A DNA stretch of 64,000 nt from Durusdinium trenchii (Eukaryota > Sar > Dinophyceae > Suessiales > Symbiodiniaceae): contig CAXAMN010023317.1 in NCBI GenBank assembly GCA_963970005.1, positions 286,508 through 350,507 on the forward strand, given 5' to 3'. How positions within the stretch are numbered: position 1 is the first letter of the stretch; the number at the start of each line of letters is the position of its first letter. The translations under genes and the position numbers were made by a program. Under the pieces are notes generated by a model that worked only from the letters and a program-made list of their open reading frames with translations, did no database searches and was not told the DNA's origin. This document shows, in pieces, positions 53,149 through 63,965 of the stretch.

Positions 53149-54030
53149 TTACCCACACTGTCCAGTCTTCCCCAGGGCAGGTGTCTCAGTTTTCCGCCGT
53201 TTGGTGGGGTCCTCTTGATCTTGGTTAGGTCGTTTCAAGAGGCCATGCAGCTGAGTCTTCTGCTCGTCTGTCAACGAAATGCCCAGGCTATGGACAAAGG
53301 ATTCAACAGCCATGGGAATCTGCTCAGCTTCTCCATGGGCCGCCGGCAGCTCAGAAGGTGTTGGTGTCTGATTGACTGCCTTCATGTAGTCATCAGAGAG
53401 GCTTTTGAGGGATTGCTGGCCTTCAGTGAGCTTGGTTTGAAGTTCCTGCATGTCGGTCAGAAGGGCTGCATACTGTGCCTTGACATTGTCAATCTTGGCC
53501 TGGAGCTGGGTCTTCCTCATGGACAGGTTTTTGAGCTCTGTCACACGACCTTTGAGTTTGGCCGCAATCTCTTTCTCTGTGCAAGGCTCAGGCGTGGTTA
53601 GTTTGTTGACCAGATCCTGCACCTGTTGGGGTAAAGACTCCATGTGGGACTTGAGGACGTCCTTGAGTTCCGGCCCTTCTGGCTTTTGAGGTCCGATGCC
53701 AAGGGCTTGCAAGCGAGTTTGCGTGTCCTCCGTCAATGTAGTCCACGTGGTAGCCAAGAGGTCAGTGGCCTCCTGTTGCATCTTGGAGATCTTGAGCGGT
53801 CTGACTTTTGGAAGGCCTGGTGGAGCTTCTGGCCATTGGCGTGCTGCCTTGGTCAGCTTACCCGTCGGTTTGCCATACCCTTTGCCTTTGCCTGTGCTCG
53901 TCAGTGGTGTCATCCACATGGTGCCACACCGTCGACACCTGTTCCCACGATACATCTTGTCCTACCATATCCAATTTGCACATGTAGACTTGGTGCAAAC
54001 TTGATATGCACGACACCAGTTGGTGGACAT
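53149..54030 (-). CDS. LINE A ORF1: zinc finger plus coiled-coil protein
   Basis: Probable RNA-binding ORF1. The ATG at 54,030 opens MSTNWCRAYQVCTKSTCANW, a Cys-rich finger completed by RCRRCGTMW. An in-frame TAG at 53,964-53,962 (TGG-TAG, where copy C has TGG-CAG) interrupts it in this copy; the frame is open from the next ATG at 53,955. After a Pro/Lys-rich linker, residues around ELKNLSMRKTQLQAKIDNVK and onwards form a coiled coil, and the end is basic (TKRRKTE). The TAA at 53,151-53,149 is followed after one base by the ORF2 ATG (TAACATG), which would suit termination-reinitiation. Confidence 0.7.
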
Positions 54031-54347
54031 GGTGCCTAGGGTTAGGATCTCAGGGAACAAGGCAGGGTGCAGGATGTAGTGTGAAGGTCAGGGCACCGAT
54101 CACGATCAGGCCTGGAAGGTTCTTGAGCAAGTAGGTATTGCGGGCAAAGTGGTACTCGAACTTGTCCTGAGTGAGGAAGAAGTTCAAGGCGAGCTCTGCC
54201 AGCCACCGAAGTTCTCAACAAGAGTGTCCAAGGTGAAGGCGAGGATAGCTAGCAAAGGAGTCCAGTGCCGGTGTCGAACTTCAAGAAGTCTATGGCGCTT
54301 TCTCCTGTGCCTGGCTTTGTATGGGACCAGGTTGAGACCTCAAATGG

Positions 54348-54356
54348 CTTGAGCCA
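54348..54356 (-). other. Spliced-leader relic at the 5' end of LINE copy A
   Basis: The first nine bases of the element on the minus strand are TGGCTCAAG, equal to the 3' nine bases of the dinoflagellate spliced leader (...CCATTTTGGCTCAAG). Directly upstream is the (CATA)n tract. The bases that follow, CCATTTGAGGTCTCAA, also resemble a degenerate second leader, but that is speculative. Confidence 0.6.
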
Positions 54357-54397
54357 TGTATGTATGTATGCATGTATGTATGTATGTATGTATGTTT
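54355..54397. repeat. (TACA)n tract between LINE copies B and A
   Basis: About ten TGTA/TACA units with one GCATG interruption join the 3' A-run of copy B to the 5' TGGCTCAAG of copy A. Confidence 0.9.
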
Positions 54398-56790
54398 TTT
54401 TCCCTAAGGGTGTCTTTTCAGGCGAACGTGCTTGGCGCATTGGCCGAGAGCTGCAGGCCGCCAGTTGCCGTTGGGGTGGAGGTCGAAGCAGCTGTGGCCA
54501 GTTCTCAAAAGAAGTCAACTTCGTAGTCTTGCTCCTGGGTGCTTTCTGAAGTGTTCTCTTCGTGCAGCCCTTCAGAGCTGTGATCTACCTTGTCAGGCTG
54601 GCCAGAAGGAAGTGGCAGCCTTTGATTGACTGGTGTTTGTCTCTCGAGAGTCTGCAGCAACCTTGGGCTTGGATGGGCTACTGGCTGGGTATCGGAGCCC
54701 ATGGCATCCCTGTCGAGAGCAGGGGAGGTTGCGCGTCGTCAGGCGGTGTCATGGTGACATCATGGTAGTTGAGCTGCTTAGGCACCAGCGGTGACGTGCT
54801 GTCGGCTTGGCTTGTGCATGGCTGGGTGTGATGGTGCGGCTGAGGTTCACGGCCTGCCTGGTACTGTGCTGTGTCTTTGACATCAGCTTTGCAGGGAGAG
54901 TGTTGACTGGAATCCTGGCTATCAGGTGTGTGGCTAGCCTGGGCCTTTTGCCTCCTGAAGAGTTCTGTGATTGGCGGTGAAGTGCCGGTTGGAACACCCT
55001 TGCATGGCTTCTTTAAAGCTGCTGTGAGGATTGGCCTTTGCTGTGCATCAAGCTGGGTATGGGCGCCGCAGCCTTGACAGTGCAAAAGGGTGTGACTTTT
55101 GTGGCCCTGGTGGCCTGGGGTGTACAGCTGGTTGATGCACTGGCCCTTGACAAAGTCAAAGAAAGCTGCCTCATTGGTGCGTTTGTGGACGTTGAGTCCA
55201 CATGTCAGGCAACGGAGGTATCCTTTCGTCTCCAAGTGATGTTGGCTCTCGGACTGGTGAGCAGCTTGTTTGTCCAGCAGACTGGCAATGAGCTGGGCTC
55301 CTGTGACCTTCTTTTGAATGGGCTCATGTGGGCTGTGCAGCACTGGATGTTCTTCTTCAATCACAAGCTGAGGACACTGCTGGGTCAGCTTGTCTTCAAT
55401 GATGGAGGCCGTCAGGCCTTGGTGGACTCGCTCTCCACAGGCACTGCACTGATAGCCGCTGCGATGTGGTTGCCACCTGTGAAGTGGTGCTTGCCAGGGC
55501 TTGCGGCATTGCTGGACAAGTTGCTTCTTGTGTTGCTTCGTTTGGTGTGCATGATGTCGAGATGTCTTTTGGTGCAGATAGTGTTGCTTGTCAGCAAACA
55601 CTGCTGCCAGTCGCGCGGCAGCATGCCGATAGATCTCCTCATGATCTTGGTCAAGGACTGCCTGCCATTCGATGGCCTTGTGGTCCTTGAGTGAGCTTGC
55701 TCTTTCCCAAGCTGTCAGAGCTGCATCCCTCTGTCTCCGCTGGAGGTGTGGCTCGTTGCCTGGCATGTCTGGTGTTCTGGTGCTCCTGCTGATGTACAGG
55801 ACTGTCACTCGTTGTAAATACTCTTCCTTCAGGGAATGCAGTAGATCTTGATAGGCCTGGCGGCGCTTTGGTTGGGTCCAGACTTCCCAAACGGTGGCCA
55901 GTTGAACGATGACCTTGACTGGTGTGCTGGTGTGTTGGGCCAAGGCTGCCAGTCCTGCAACAAGTGCCCTGGCTTTGGTTTGCGGGTGGGTGGGCACGCC
56001 TGTGATGGCTCCCAACCGCTGCAGTTGCCCAGTGCGAAGAGTGTGCACGCAAAGGCCGAACACCCATAGTTGGCTTCTGGTGTCATAGGTGGATGGGGTG
56101 GCATCAAGCGTGAAAGCCCATCCTTGGTATTGGTGCGGCTGGAGGACCGCGAGGCCTTGCCAGTTGCCATGTGCTTGGTAGGGATGGGGTAGCTGCCGTT
56201 GTTCTTGTGGTTCTAATGGAATCCAACCTGTGTTCCAGAGCGGCTCTTCATCATGCTGGGTGATGCGGTTGGCCCATTCTGGCGGCATAGGTTTGCGCCC
56301 TTTTCCATGATGCCATTTGCGCAACCAGAGGATGTGCTTAGGCGTGGCTGGGACTCCACAGATCGGACACATCTTGGGCTTGCCTTGATCTCGGTAATGG
56401 ATTGCACCTTGGCAGGCCGAGTCCAATGCTGCAGTTGTGGGATTTGCCATTTCCATTCCAGGAGGTAGGTGATGGTAGCTGCCAAAGGACCCTTCACGGT
56501 GTACCAGGGATGGTCCTTGGTACTCTGGTGTTGGTGGATGTTGGTCCAGGCTTGCTCGAGGTGCGTGATTTGGTCAGTGGGCCAGGCATGGTAGAGGGTG
56601 TGGAGAGCTTTGATGTGGTGGATGACCACTTGGTCTGCCGGGGCCATGTATTTGTTGCTGTGGATGTCGTAGGTGGCATCAAGCGTACCACCTTTGTGAT
56701 GACCCAGCTGTGTGGCCAAAGCTGCTCGGAGTGTTGTTCTGTATCTTGGTGCCAAGCCCTGTGCCTCGATGCCCCATAAGGCCACCGGTT
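54398..56790 (-). mobile_element. LINE copy B, 5'-truncated, 2.4 kb
   Basis: It starts abruptly at QPVALWGIEAQ (RT thumb), right after the (TACA)n tail of copy C, and runs to the family 3' end with an A-run at 54,398-54,404. It retains the knuckle, RNase H-like region and zinc modules. The 5' truncation is typical of target-primed reverse transcription. Confidence 0.85.
54505..56790 (-). pseudogene. LINE B ORF2 C-terminal part, frameshifted
   Basis: Read leftwards: LGHHKGGTLDATYDIHSNKY and ITYLLEWKWQIPQLQHW in one frame, then after a deletion of about 75 codons relative to copy A and a frameshift near 56,430, CPICGVPATPKHILWLRKW, the RNase H-like FTLDATPSTYDTRSQLWVFG, and zinc modules YQCSACGERVHQ, LRCLTCGLNVHKR and a third where Cys is CQGCGAHTQLD. 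A second frameshift near 54,690 precedes the end EQDYEVDFF at 54,505. The sequence is diverged from A and C, so B represents a sister subfamily rather than a recent copy. Confidence 0.8.
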
Positions 56791-56818
56791 GATGTATGTA
56801 TGTATGTATGTATGTATT
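56791..56818. repeat. (TACA)n tract between LINE copies C and B
   Basis: Six to seven TGTA units join the A-rich 3' end of copy C (AGGAGAAAAACAA on the minus strand) to the truncated start of copy B. Confidence 0.9.
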
Positions 56819-56900
56819 GTTTTTCTCCTGAAGTGTTTGCTCCGTGGGCCTTTTTGGCCAGTTTGCTAGGGCTGGTGCCTCAGTTCCATGCTGCCTGTGC

Positions 56901-59054
56901 TCAGAAGTAGTCGACATTGAACGAGTGGTCATCAGGTTCACTGTCTGGACTTGGCTGGCTGGCAGTCTCATCCTTGGTGGCCGGTGCCTGATGTGGTGTG
57001 TCGGTGGCTCCGCTTGAGCTACTGGTTGGTGCCGTTGCTGCCACGTGGCTGGGGTTCATGGCCAAAGCAGCTGTGGCGGTCTTGAAGCCCTGTTCCTGTA
57101 GGTCCAGGTTCGTTGGGAAGTGCAGTCTTCGTGGTGTAGGCCTTAGGTGCTCTTCTGTGCTGGATTGAGTTGTCCACCGTTGGTCAAGTCTTGGTTTCTT
57201 GACCTGTTCTTGCAAGACCTGAGAATCCTGTGGTGCCTGCTGACTGTTGTCACCAGAGGAATCCGGTGAGCCATGTTGTGATGCTTGCTCAAGCTGTTTC
57301 CGAAAGATTTCCGTCAGCGGTGTAGAGCTGTTGCTGCCTGAGCCTTTGCAGGGCTTTTTGACAGCTGCTGTGAGGATGAGCCGCTGCTGGCCATCCAGAT
57401 GCAAGGTGATGCCACACTGTGTGCATGTGACTTTATTGCCCTTTTGCCACAAAGCATGACTTGTGTGGCCTGCATGGTCAGTGTTGTATGGCTGATCAAG
57501 GCATTGTCCTTGAACGAAGGCCTGAAAGACCTGTTCGTTGCTTCTCTTGTGGACGTTGGTGCCACACCTCACACAACGTAGATATCCCGCAGTTTCTTCA
57601 AGCTCATGCTGCTGTGGTGGTGGCTTCTCCTCTTGCTGTTGGTGCAGGAGGTGTTTGATGACTTGAGTTCTGGCCATTTTCTTTGGCATGGGCTGGTGCG
57701 GTTTCTTTGGTGCCGGTATTTGGTCCTCAATGCTGAGTTGGGGACATTCTTCATTGAGGCGCTCCTCAATGACTTGCACCGTCAGTGCCTGATGAACTCG
57801 TACTCCACATGCACCACATTGATGTCCACTTCTATGTGGTGCCCACCGATAAAAAAAGCCGACCAGGGTTTGCTGCACTTAGCAATGAGCTGCTTCTTGT
57901 ATTGCTTTGTTTGCTTGCCTTGGTGCATGGGTGGCTTTTGGTGTATGTAGTGCTCTTTATCACTGTAAATCTTGGCCAGGCGGTTTATGGCATGGGTGTA
58001 GATGAGCTTGTGGTCTTCATCTAAAACCCTCTGCCATTCTGTGCGCTTGCGGTCCTGGTATTGTTTGGCCCTCTCCCAAGCAGCCAGGGCTGCATCTCTC
58101 TGCCGTCTGCGGAGCTGTGGTTCACTGCCTGGCGCTTCTGGTGACCTGGTGTTCCTGGAAACATAGAGGACCGTGACCCTGTGGAAATCATGCTCTGTGA
58201 GGTGCTCAAGCTGGTCATGGAATGGTCCTCGATGTTTGGGCTGTGTCCATGCCTCCCACACACTGACCAGCTGTACGATGACTCGCACTGCCGTAGTGGT
58301 GTGCTTGGCCAAGGCAACCAGTCCTTCCATGAGCGCTCTGGCTTTGGTGTGAGGAGGATTTGGTGCGCCTGTGATGGCCCCGAGTCTTTGCCCCACGGTC
58401 AAATGGTGCGCGCAGAGGCCGAAGATACTGCCGAAGATCCAGAGCTGATCTCTCTGATCATAGCTCGAGGGTGTGGCATCGAGTGTGAAGGCCCACCCTT
58501 GATGCTGATGGGTTGCAAGAGGTTGCAGATCTTGCCACGCTCCGTGTCCCTGGTAGGGTTGCGGCATCTGTTTGTTCTCTTGAGGCTCTAGCATCTTCAC
58601 ATAAGATACGCTCAGCCCACTCTGGTGGCATTGGCTTGTGTGTCTGGGTCTGGTGCCATTTGCGCAACCACAAAATGTGCTTTGTGGTCGCAGGGACTTT
58701 GCAAATGGGGCACATTTTGGGTTTGCCATCCTCCTTGAAGTGGATGGCTGCCTGTGTCCAGGTCCGCAAATGTGGTTTGCGCTCACCTGGAATGGTGCGG
58801 ATCACCTGTCTGAAAGTGTGCCAGTCTAGTCCTGCAACAAGATGTTGGTGGTGCTCTTTGCTGGCAAGTCTTGCTGTTCGTTGTGCCTTGGCTTCCATGA
58901 GCAAGGTGCGTTCGAGTTTCCACCAAGGATCTTGCAACACTAGGTCGACGCCATCTATGGATGTCATGGGTAAGCAATGGCTGCTGCCATGGGACCTTTC
59001 ACCACATACCATGGATGTTGTCGCTGGCTGAGTTGGTGGGAGATCTCTGCCCAT
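56901..59054 (-). pseudogene. LINE C ORF2, knuckle, RNase H-like region and zinc modules
   Basis: Frame 59,054-58,458 holds CPICKVPATTKHILWLRKW, 58,786-57,782 the RNase H-like FTLDATPSSYDQRDQLWIFG, and 57,878-56,901 the zinc modules (HQCGACGVRVHQ, LRCVRCGTNVHKR, VTCTQCGITLHLDGQQR) and the end FNVDYF. Four or more frameshifts; a short tandem duplication (WIFGSIFGLC) is present in the RNase H-like part. Confidence 0.8.
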
Positions 59055-60524
59055 GCTTGCTCAAGGTGCTGGATCTGGTCCGTTGGCCAGTTGTGAAAGA
59101 GAGTGTGAATGGCCTTGATGTGGTGCAAAATGACTTGGTCACCCGGGTCGATGTACTTGTTGCTGTGCAGATCATAGGTGCTGTCAAGAAGCCCACCTGC
59201 ATGATGCCTCAAATGTGTTGCGAGTGCTTGTCTGAGGGCCATTCTGTAGCGTGGTGCAAGTCCCCGTGCTTCAATGCCCCAGAGTGCCACTGGTTGGATG
59301 CCTCCTTTGTGAAGGCGGAGCCGGATTTTCATGGCCGGTATCTTCAAGGTCCTCAGTTTGAGCTTCCTTGGCTTGGCTTTTTGAAACCGTTGTCGTAGAA
59401 CTGGGATCCTCCGCCGACGGGCCGCTTGATGATCAACTCCCAAATCTCGCATCACAGTGGAGATCGGTGGTTCGTGGTCCTGGAGTAAGCCCTTGAGTGC
59501 ATGTTCAGTGTCTCGATCTGTGGCTATAAAGGCCGTTTTCTTGGGATTGACTTTCAGACCCAAGCTGGTCAGTCGATGATGAAGATCTCGATAGGCCTCA
59601 GCTGCTTGCTGTGCCACTTGCAGGGCTGACGGTCCAGTGAGGTCAAAGCCGACGTCATCAACCCGGCTGGACAAATTGGCTTTTGGGTGTTGTGTTCTTT
59701 CCATGAATCAGCGCAGGCGCCAGAACTGCCTTGGCCAGGAGAGGAGCCTGTGGGCACCCAGCCGGTACTCCGTGGTCTACGTGGAAGAAGGGCGTCATTT
59801 CCTGCTCTGCTAGGATGGCCTTGGGACCACAGTACACTTGCATGGCCAGTTCCAGAAGGAGTGGCGGGTACTCTAGCTTGAGCGCTTCCTCCTGCAATCT
59901 GGCAAGATGGATGGTGTCGTAGAAGGTGGACATGTCCATCAACACAGTGATGCTTCTTGCCTTGGTGACTTCCTGGCGTAGTAGTCGCTCTAGTGCTACA
60001 TGCAGGACATTGGCACCTGGTCGAGCTTTATCATGGTTCATGCTCTGCGGGAGTTGATGCTGCCATCTGTCCAGGAGTGGCTTCCTTACACGGCGCCAAA
60101 CACGCCATAGGGTGGATGTGAGTGTGATGGGTCTCTCCAGCTTCTGATTCTTTGGCAGCATGACGACCAGATGCATTTGTAGCTGGGTTGGAAGCTCTGC
60201 TGTGTTGTCCATGGTTTGGAAGAGCTGTAACAGAGGAGTCAATGCCAGCGGTGGGATGCTTTGGAGCATTTGTGTTGACACCGCATCAGGTCCACTGGCT
60301 CGGTCAGGGAGTGCTTTAAGAACCCGCTGTAGCATCCCTTGGGTCAATGGCTCAAGGGTGGCTGCTTGCTGTTGTGCTGCTTGTTGAAGACTGGGCCTCG
60401 GACTTGGAGTATTGTCTTGTCTGATCTTCCACAAGCCTCCCCAATCAGCCAGCCGTTGATCCATGCGCTCAGGCATTGGTGTCATACGATATGGTCGCTC
60501 CCATGCCAGTTCGCTGCTCTTCAA
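58964..60524 (-). pseudogene. LINE C ORF2, reverse transcriptase domain
   Basis: Frame 60,524-59,658 gives LVVMLPKNQKLERPITLTST, motif A VLMDMSTFYDTIHL and motif B DHGVPAGCPQAPLL; after a frameshift near 59,690, frame 59,704-58,964 gives motif C SRVDDVGFDLTG, motif D GLKVNPKKTAFI, the IPVLRQRFQKAKPRKLKLRT segment that defines the correct frame at the copy A frameshift, and the thumb. Confidence 0.8.
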
Positions 60525-60569
60525 ACTTCTGAAGAGTCCTTTCAGGCCTTTTTGATAGCCTTCTTGTAG

Positions 60570-61721
60570 TCACTGTCGATACTGCAAAGAGGTTTCCTCA
60601 TTGGCCTCCTGTTGTGCCTCTTGTAGCTGATGTCCGATTGTCTGGAGCAGCAGTTCAGCAGCATGAGGATCACGGTATCGATGCCAATGATGACACGTAT
60701 CGAGAAACTGCCCCCATGTTGGAGCCCCAACCCAGTGCCTGTGTGCGTGGCGAATCCTCTGCATGAAACCGTTGACAGGGCCTGTGCAGGTGGTCACCGG
60801 TTGTTGGAGTGCAAGGCGCAGGACCGCTCGAAGAAATGCTGGCCGCCCTTTGCGCCAGGCGTGTGCTTTGGCTTGAGGTACTAAAGGCTTTGTGACTACC
60901 TGCAGCTGATAGCCACGCCCTTGAGCCGCCCATGGGTTCTCCTGGAGGAGGTACTGCTCAGTTTTTGACAGCCAGTCAGCCCAAGCTTGTGCTGGCGGAT
61001 TGCCGTAGAGCTCAACCACATGTGCCTGGGATTGGTAGGTGGTCCAAGGTCTGAAGTCAATGTCGGGAACCTTTGGCAGTGGTGGGAAGTATGGCATCTG
61101 TTTTTTCTCCTTGGTAGCAGCTTCGATGTCGAACTTCAGCTTTAGTGTGCATGTGGCCTCCACGGAATTGACCATTCAGTGAGAAGGGAGGTAGTTCCCG
61201 TCAGGGTGTTGCGGAGGATGGCATAGTCAATGGTGTTGCCTGAAAGGACACTGTGATCTGGTGCCAGAGTCCCAACGTGAAACTTGGAGGAAAGGACCGT
61301 GCCAGCCAGAGAGTTTAGCTTGTTCTGCCAATCCCCGATGCGCGCAAATGGGCGTGCTGTGTGTGTGAGCAGAGCCAGGAGCTTGGCCATGATGGCAGCG
61401 TTTGTCTCACTCTGCAAGGTTTCTCCTGTTCGAAAGCCGATGACCAATATCGTTGTTTCCGTACCAAGGGACCTCCATGAGTGCCAGTGTGGTCTTGGTT
61501 GGGCCCAGCCGGTGTTCCAAAAGCCGTGCGTCCTCGAACTGTGAGGTATTGGCATGTTTCATAGTGTTTCTGTGGATCCAAATGAGTTTCCGCAAAGATG
61601 TGAATGCCACTGTCTCTCGTCCAGTACCATTCGAGCACTTGGCGGCCGAAGTTAGTGACATTGCCAAAATGAAGAACATTGTGATCCTGCTCGAGTCGTT
61701 CTTAATAGGACTTGGGTGCAA
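60570..61721 (-). pseudogene. LINE C ORF2, endonuclease domain and linker
   Basis: Overlapping frames hold DSGIHIFAETHLDPQKH (Glu of ETH), RIGDWQNKLNSLAGTVL, GNTIDYAILRNTLTG and WSIPWRPHAH, then YFPPLPKVPDIDFRPWTTYQ and the conserved linker down to 60,570. At least three frameshifts. Compared with copy A about 25 residues around the GILVVADPACG segment are deleted. Confidence 0.7.
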
Positions 61722-62887
61722 TGGTGGCTCATATAATCAGGCTCTTCCGGTGGTGGTAGGCCTTGAAGTACTTGTTGAGGTGTTTTAAAGCAATCGATGC
61801 TCACTGCCCATACTTGAGTGATTTGGCTCGCCAGGCTTGGTGTCAAGTTTGGCAGATGGATTGGCACCTTGCCGTCATCTGCTATCCACATGTGGTCGCG
61901 GTAGATGAGGATGGCAAAATAGCGCCCCTGCTGATGAGATTGGCCTCTATGGCAAATGAGCACTGCTGGCACAAACTCTGTGGACGTTCGTGCAAAGCCA
62001 TCCAGTGATCTAGGCATGGTGAACGTGCCATAGGGATTGAAGGGCTTTTGATGTTTGGTCATCACCCCGTCAATGCAAGTGTTGCGGGTCACGTGGCAGA
62101 TCAGGACCTTTTTGTCCTCCATCAAGTATTGGCCCATGCCCTGGTTTGCCCAGTTGTTGATGAGCTGCTGAAGGATCACATCATCTGGCCATTCATCCGG
62201 GTAGGGCACCAGGATGGGTTGTTGGACATGATCCGTGAGGTAGCCTCCCTCCTTGATTTCAGCAAAGCGGTAGTGAAAGGCTCTGCTTTCTTACAAAAGC
62301 CACAAGGAGTTGACAAAGTGGCTGGCATCTCCTTGAACATTGAGATCATGCTGCTTCCAATCATCTCGTAGTCCTGGCAAAGCTTGGATGTCAACCAGTT
62401 CAGCCGTGTCAATGGATTCCTGCACGGCTTCTTGTAGTGTCCCCCAAGGCTGAGTGCTAGTCTCTTGGAGAAGTGCGCATACCCAAGTGAAGGCTCTCCT
62501 CCAGGGTGCATTGGCAAAGCACCTCACACTTGGATTGCCCACAACCATGGTGAGATTCTGCAAAATGCAGTCCGTTGCTGTGGCATAGTTTTGCACGCCA
62601 GGAGCCTTTTGTGTGGCGCTGTCGAGGGTGTCTGCAGTGGTTGAAGCTCTTCCTAAAATGGAGAGGAAAACTTTGCCATGTGGCGCCCCTACAGCTGGCT
62701 CCGTAGTCTCTGGAATTTGTAAGCTGTGAGCTTCAAAATTGGAAAGATGTTGCTCATGACCACCGTGATATGACTGTTCCCCGTCATAGGTAGTGTTGAG
62801 CTCCCCTGAAGTCTTTAGCATGTGCATTGTCCCCTGCACACATTGGAGCTGATATCCGATGATGCAGCTGTGAGCCTGAGGCAGCAC
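61652..62887 (-). pseudogene. LINE C ORF2, USP-like protease domain
   Basis: Two frames cover the domain: 62,887-62,291 with VRCFANAPWRRAFTWV (Cys box; one extra Arg relative to copy A) and 62,209-61,652 with YPDEWPDDVILQQLINNWAN, ILICHVTRN-like VLICHVTRNTC, and HRGQSHQQGRYFAI, where the catalytic-type GHY of copy A is GRY. The loss of this His fits a dead copy. The sequence between copies is otherwise well conserved, including PFNPYGTFTMPRSLDGF. Confidence 0.75.
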
Positions 62888-63050
62888 GGCAATCCCATTG
62901 TGGTGATTGAGAGGCTACCATTGGCTGAATGGCATCTAAAGGTTGTGATCTCTTCAAAAACTTGCCCTTTGTTTGGACTTTCAAGCCCTTCGCATGACAT
63001 GATGTCATCGTCCGGAACTGGGACTTCCCTGAAAAAGCAAACTGTGGGTG

Positions 63051-63341
63051 TTACCCGCAATGTCCTGGAGTCGCATGCTGTGTTGCCTCAGTTTTACTGC
63101 GCTTCATCGAGTCTTCTGGATCTTGATTGGGCCTTTTCAAGAGGCCGTGGAGCTGAGACTTTTGTTCCTCAGTCAAAGATATGCCCAGGCTATGGACAAA
63201 GGATTCAACTGCCATAGGCATGGTACCACAACGTCGGCATCGAGTGCCCGGATACATCTTATCCTGCCAAATCCAGTTCGTACAGGTGGACTTGCTGCAA
63301 GGCACGTAGGCTCTGCACCAGGATGTCATTGCTCCTGAAGA
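63051..63341 (-). pseudogene. LINE C ORF1 remnant with internal deletion
   Basis: The frame opens MTSWCRAYVPCSKSTCTNWI, then QDKMYPGTRCRRCGTM, and continues directly with PMAVESFVHSLGISL. In copy A these two parts are separated by the Pro/Lys linker and coiled coil. The zinc finger is intact and has CAG where copy A has the TAG stop. The C-terminal part ends KRSKTEATQHATPGHCG. Confidence 0.75.
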
Positions 63342-63637
63342 GGTCTTCTGCAGCCTTGAGATATGCAGAGAAGATGGCACAGTGGGTGGCACCGATCACA
63401 ATCAGGCCTGCCTTGAGGTCAGTGATGAAGTACCAATCACAAGGTGATCAATGCCAGGTGCCGTAGAGGTCTGCAACAATGGCCAAGGTGAAGACCGTGA
63501 CTGCGGGCAAAGGACGCTTGCCAAGGTTGAAGGCTGTGGCGGTGGTTGTCAGGGAATTCACCGTGCGCACGTGGTGAAAGGGGTTTGTCCACACTAGCAG
63601 GTCTTTATGATGGGCAGCCTGCTTGAACCGCTCACAG

Positions 63638-63646
63638 CTTGAGCCA
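63638..63646 (-). other. Spliced-leader relic at the 5' end of LINE copy C
   Basis: TGGCTCAAG on the minus strand, directly after (CATA)n, exactly as in copy A although the following 200 bases of the two copies have diverged strongly. Confidence 0.6.
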
Positions 63647-63934
63647 TGTATGTATGTATGTATGAATGTATGTATGTATGTATGTTGGTATGTAAGGTAA
63701 TATAATGTTAATGTTAATGCTAATGTTAATGTTAATGTAATGTAATGCAATGTAATGTAATGGTATGTATGTATGTATGTATGGATGCATGTATGTATGT
63801 ATGTATGTATGTATGTAATGTATGTATGTAATGTATGTATGTAATGTATGTATGTAATGTATGTATGTAATGTATGTATGCAATGTATGTATGCAACGTA
63901 TGTATGGTATGGAATGTATGGTATGGAATGTATG

Positions 63935-63965
<31 letters not shown>

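Larger units (their letters stand above)
46666..54356 (-). mobile_element. LINE copy A, about 7.7 kb, nearly intact
   Basis: The 5' end (54,356) begins TGGCTCAAG and is shared with copy C; the 3' end is AGGAG plus an A-run, followed by (TACA)n. It contains a 5' leader, ORF1 (54,030-53,149) and ORF2 (53,147-46,769). The only clear defects are one stop codon near the start of ORF1 and one frameshift in ORF2. Open frames over more than 6 kb amid decayed neighbours point to a recent insertion. Confidence 0.9.
56819..63646 (-). mobile_element. LINE copy C, about 6.8 kb, full-length but degenerate
   Basis: It has the same 5' end (TGGCTCAAG at 63,646-63,638) and 3' end as copy A, the same domain order and closely related protein segments, but at least eight frameshifts and a deletion of about 190 codons in ORF1. 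It is older than copy A or evolved without selection. Confidence 0.85.
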
